Origin: Cepaea nemoralis
Lineage: Eukaryota > Mollusca > Gastropoda > Stylommatophora > Helicidae
Direction of reading: 5' to 3'
Length of the DNA: 64,000 bases
Assembly: GCA_014155875.1 (NCBI GenBank)
Contig: JACEFZ010002092.1
Span: 62,001-126,000 of the forward strand
Shown here piece after piece: positions 62,949 to 64,000 of the stretch. Both the position numbers and the translations under genes were made by a program. How positions within the stretch are numbered: the first letter of the stretch is position 1; the number at the start of each line of letters is the position of its first letter. The notes beneath the pieces are model-generated. The model saw nothing but the letters and a program-made list of their open reading frames with translations. It made no database searches and was not told the origin of the DNA.

Positions 62949-64000
62949 AGTTAGTTAGTTAGTTAGTCGACAGATCATCCTCGTTGCACATCGAACCATT
63001 CAGTCCATAAGTGCTCGGATCCCCTCCTCAGCAAATCCCGCAGCGTGTAGCGGCTAACGACGCCAGTTCTGTGTTGGTTTATCAATCTTCTTTGGCTTCC
63101 TGCGTAGTGTTCTTGTTTGGCCACCCCTCTTTTAATTTGCTGCTCCCGCAGTCTGGCCATTGTTGTAGATTCACAGTCATCACTTGGTTCTCGCAAAAGT
63201 CTCACTTCTCGTAGAGCATTCAGAATTTCAGCCTGGTCCATGGCGCGTCCGCCCTCCACAGTAGCCTCACCTGCGAGCTTGTCAGCCCGCTCATTTCCTT
63301 GTACTCCCGCATGACCTGGCACGAAGATGAAACTAATCTTTGCCAGCCGAGACCGCTTCAGAGGCAGCAACCATTCTCTTCGGATCGACCCCTCCTCTAT
63401 CCTCTTGATCATGTTCATTGAGTCGCTAAGGAAACAAGCCCTAGTGAATGTCTGTGTCTCGAGCCATGTTATTGCTTTACTTACTGCCATGACTTCCATG
63501 GTCAGGCTACTTGTGGTTTCAGTGAAAGCACCAGAGTCCTCCTTCACAATTCTCCCTCCGGCCCGAGCTGTAAAGGCCCATGAGCTTCTCACATGTCGGA
63601 CGACCGACCCATCTGTGTAGATGACCGCGTCACCGTCTAGCGAATTCTCGAAAATCAACGCTTGTACTTCAGCCTCAACAGCAGCCGGATTTTCTTGTCT
63701 GCATTTTCTATCTAGTTGGATGCAAACTGAAAAGGATGTGCAGAAGTCTGTTGGCACTTGCACCCACTCCTCGCCAGGTTCTAAGTCCTCAAGTGAACAC
63801 ACCTGTTGAAGAATGTCTTCGGCTTGACCCATCCACGACCGTCCTCTTTTTAACCTGCTGCCCTTCACCTTCCTAATTTCACTATGCAGTGGATGTTGTG
63901 TGTTTGCGTTAATTCTGAGGTAGGCGCGTGCCCTGCAAACTTGTATTCTCTCTTCAATGGTTGGAAAATCAAGAAGGTAGCGCATCGCCCTGCATGCTGT
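62949..64000 (-). CDS. RNase H-bearing LINE, 3' half with intact RNase H (runs off the window)
   Basis: A 336-codon open frame from the right edge. The N-terminal ~120 residues follow an RT thumb-like region. RNase H has the full acid set: D in VIYTDGS, E in LTMEVMAV, D in FLSDSMNM, and the VPGHAGVQGNERADKLAG motif. The 3' end carries CCGAGCACTTATGG and a TAAC tail (TTAG on the plus strand, 62949-62970). RNase H plus a microsatellite tail suggests the I/Ingi/Nimb side of LINEs; the clade is inference. Confidence 0.85.

Overview
The window is animal nuclear DNA, A+T rich, with large introns and a very high load of transposable elements. Two protein-coding genes are readable exon by exon. They lie head to head: a CECR2-like gene on the minus strand (start codon at 18483, reading leftwards out of the window) and a long Ser/Gln/Pro-rich gene of the PRR12/QSER1 type on the plus strand (start codon at 30221, reading rightwards out of the window). 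The density of RTE-like and RNase H-bearing LINEs, tRNA-derived SINEs, piggyBac, hAT, mariner and Ty3/gypsy elements, together with the two metazoan genes, suggests a lophotrochozoan, probably a gastropod or other mollusc. That assignment is inference.

Layout. Positions 1-18483 hold the first four coding exons of the CECR2-like gene (18372-18483, 4173-4261, 2685-2791, 2004-2187) and introns filled with LINE fragments, an 81-bp minisatellite (6056-7112) and a foldback transposon (13639-17955) that has itself been hit by a piggyBac element (13917-17010). A candidate promoter with YY1-like sites sits near 18.75-18.85 kb. Positions 18.9-30.2 kb are intergenic and hold two more foldback transposons of the same family (19612-25895 and 27892-28817). 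The first of these carries a recent full-length LINE with an intact 1044-codon ORF, flanked by a 292-bp perfect direct repeat. From 30.2 kb to the right edge runs the PRR12/QSER1-like gene, six coding exons seen. Its first intron holds a complete 9.5-kb LTR retrotransposon (33241-42745), antisense to the gene. Its third intron holds tandem arrays, one split by a solo LTR. Later introns hold hAT, mariner, piggyBac and SINE copies.

The best candidate for an undescribed system is the foldback family. Three copies are each flanked by a perfect 9-bp target duplication beginning TTA. The ends are short tandem palindromes whose outer arms (TATTCG...CGAATA) are conserved, while the inner arms differ completely between copies, match at both ends of one copy, and stay self-complementary in two copies and partly so in the third. 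Each copy also carries a tRNA-like Pol III unit inside one end and a common block of about 400 bp inside the other. A second strong item is the LTR retrotransposon: its RT is of Ty3/gypsy type but the pol order is PR-IN-RT-RH, the copia-like order known from the Gmr1 group.

Other points: the first splice donor of the DDT-domain region of the CECR2-like gene is tandemly triplicated; the giant PRR12/QSER1-like exon shows three apparent frameshifts; the full-length LINE has small head-plus-tail deletion derivatives; and a SINE shares its 3' tail with the RNase H LINEs. No CRISPR array, rRNA or intact tRNA gene was seen.
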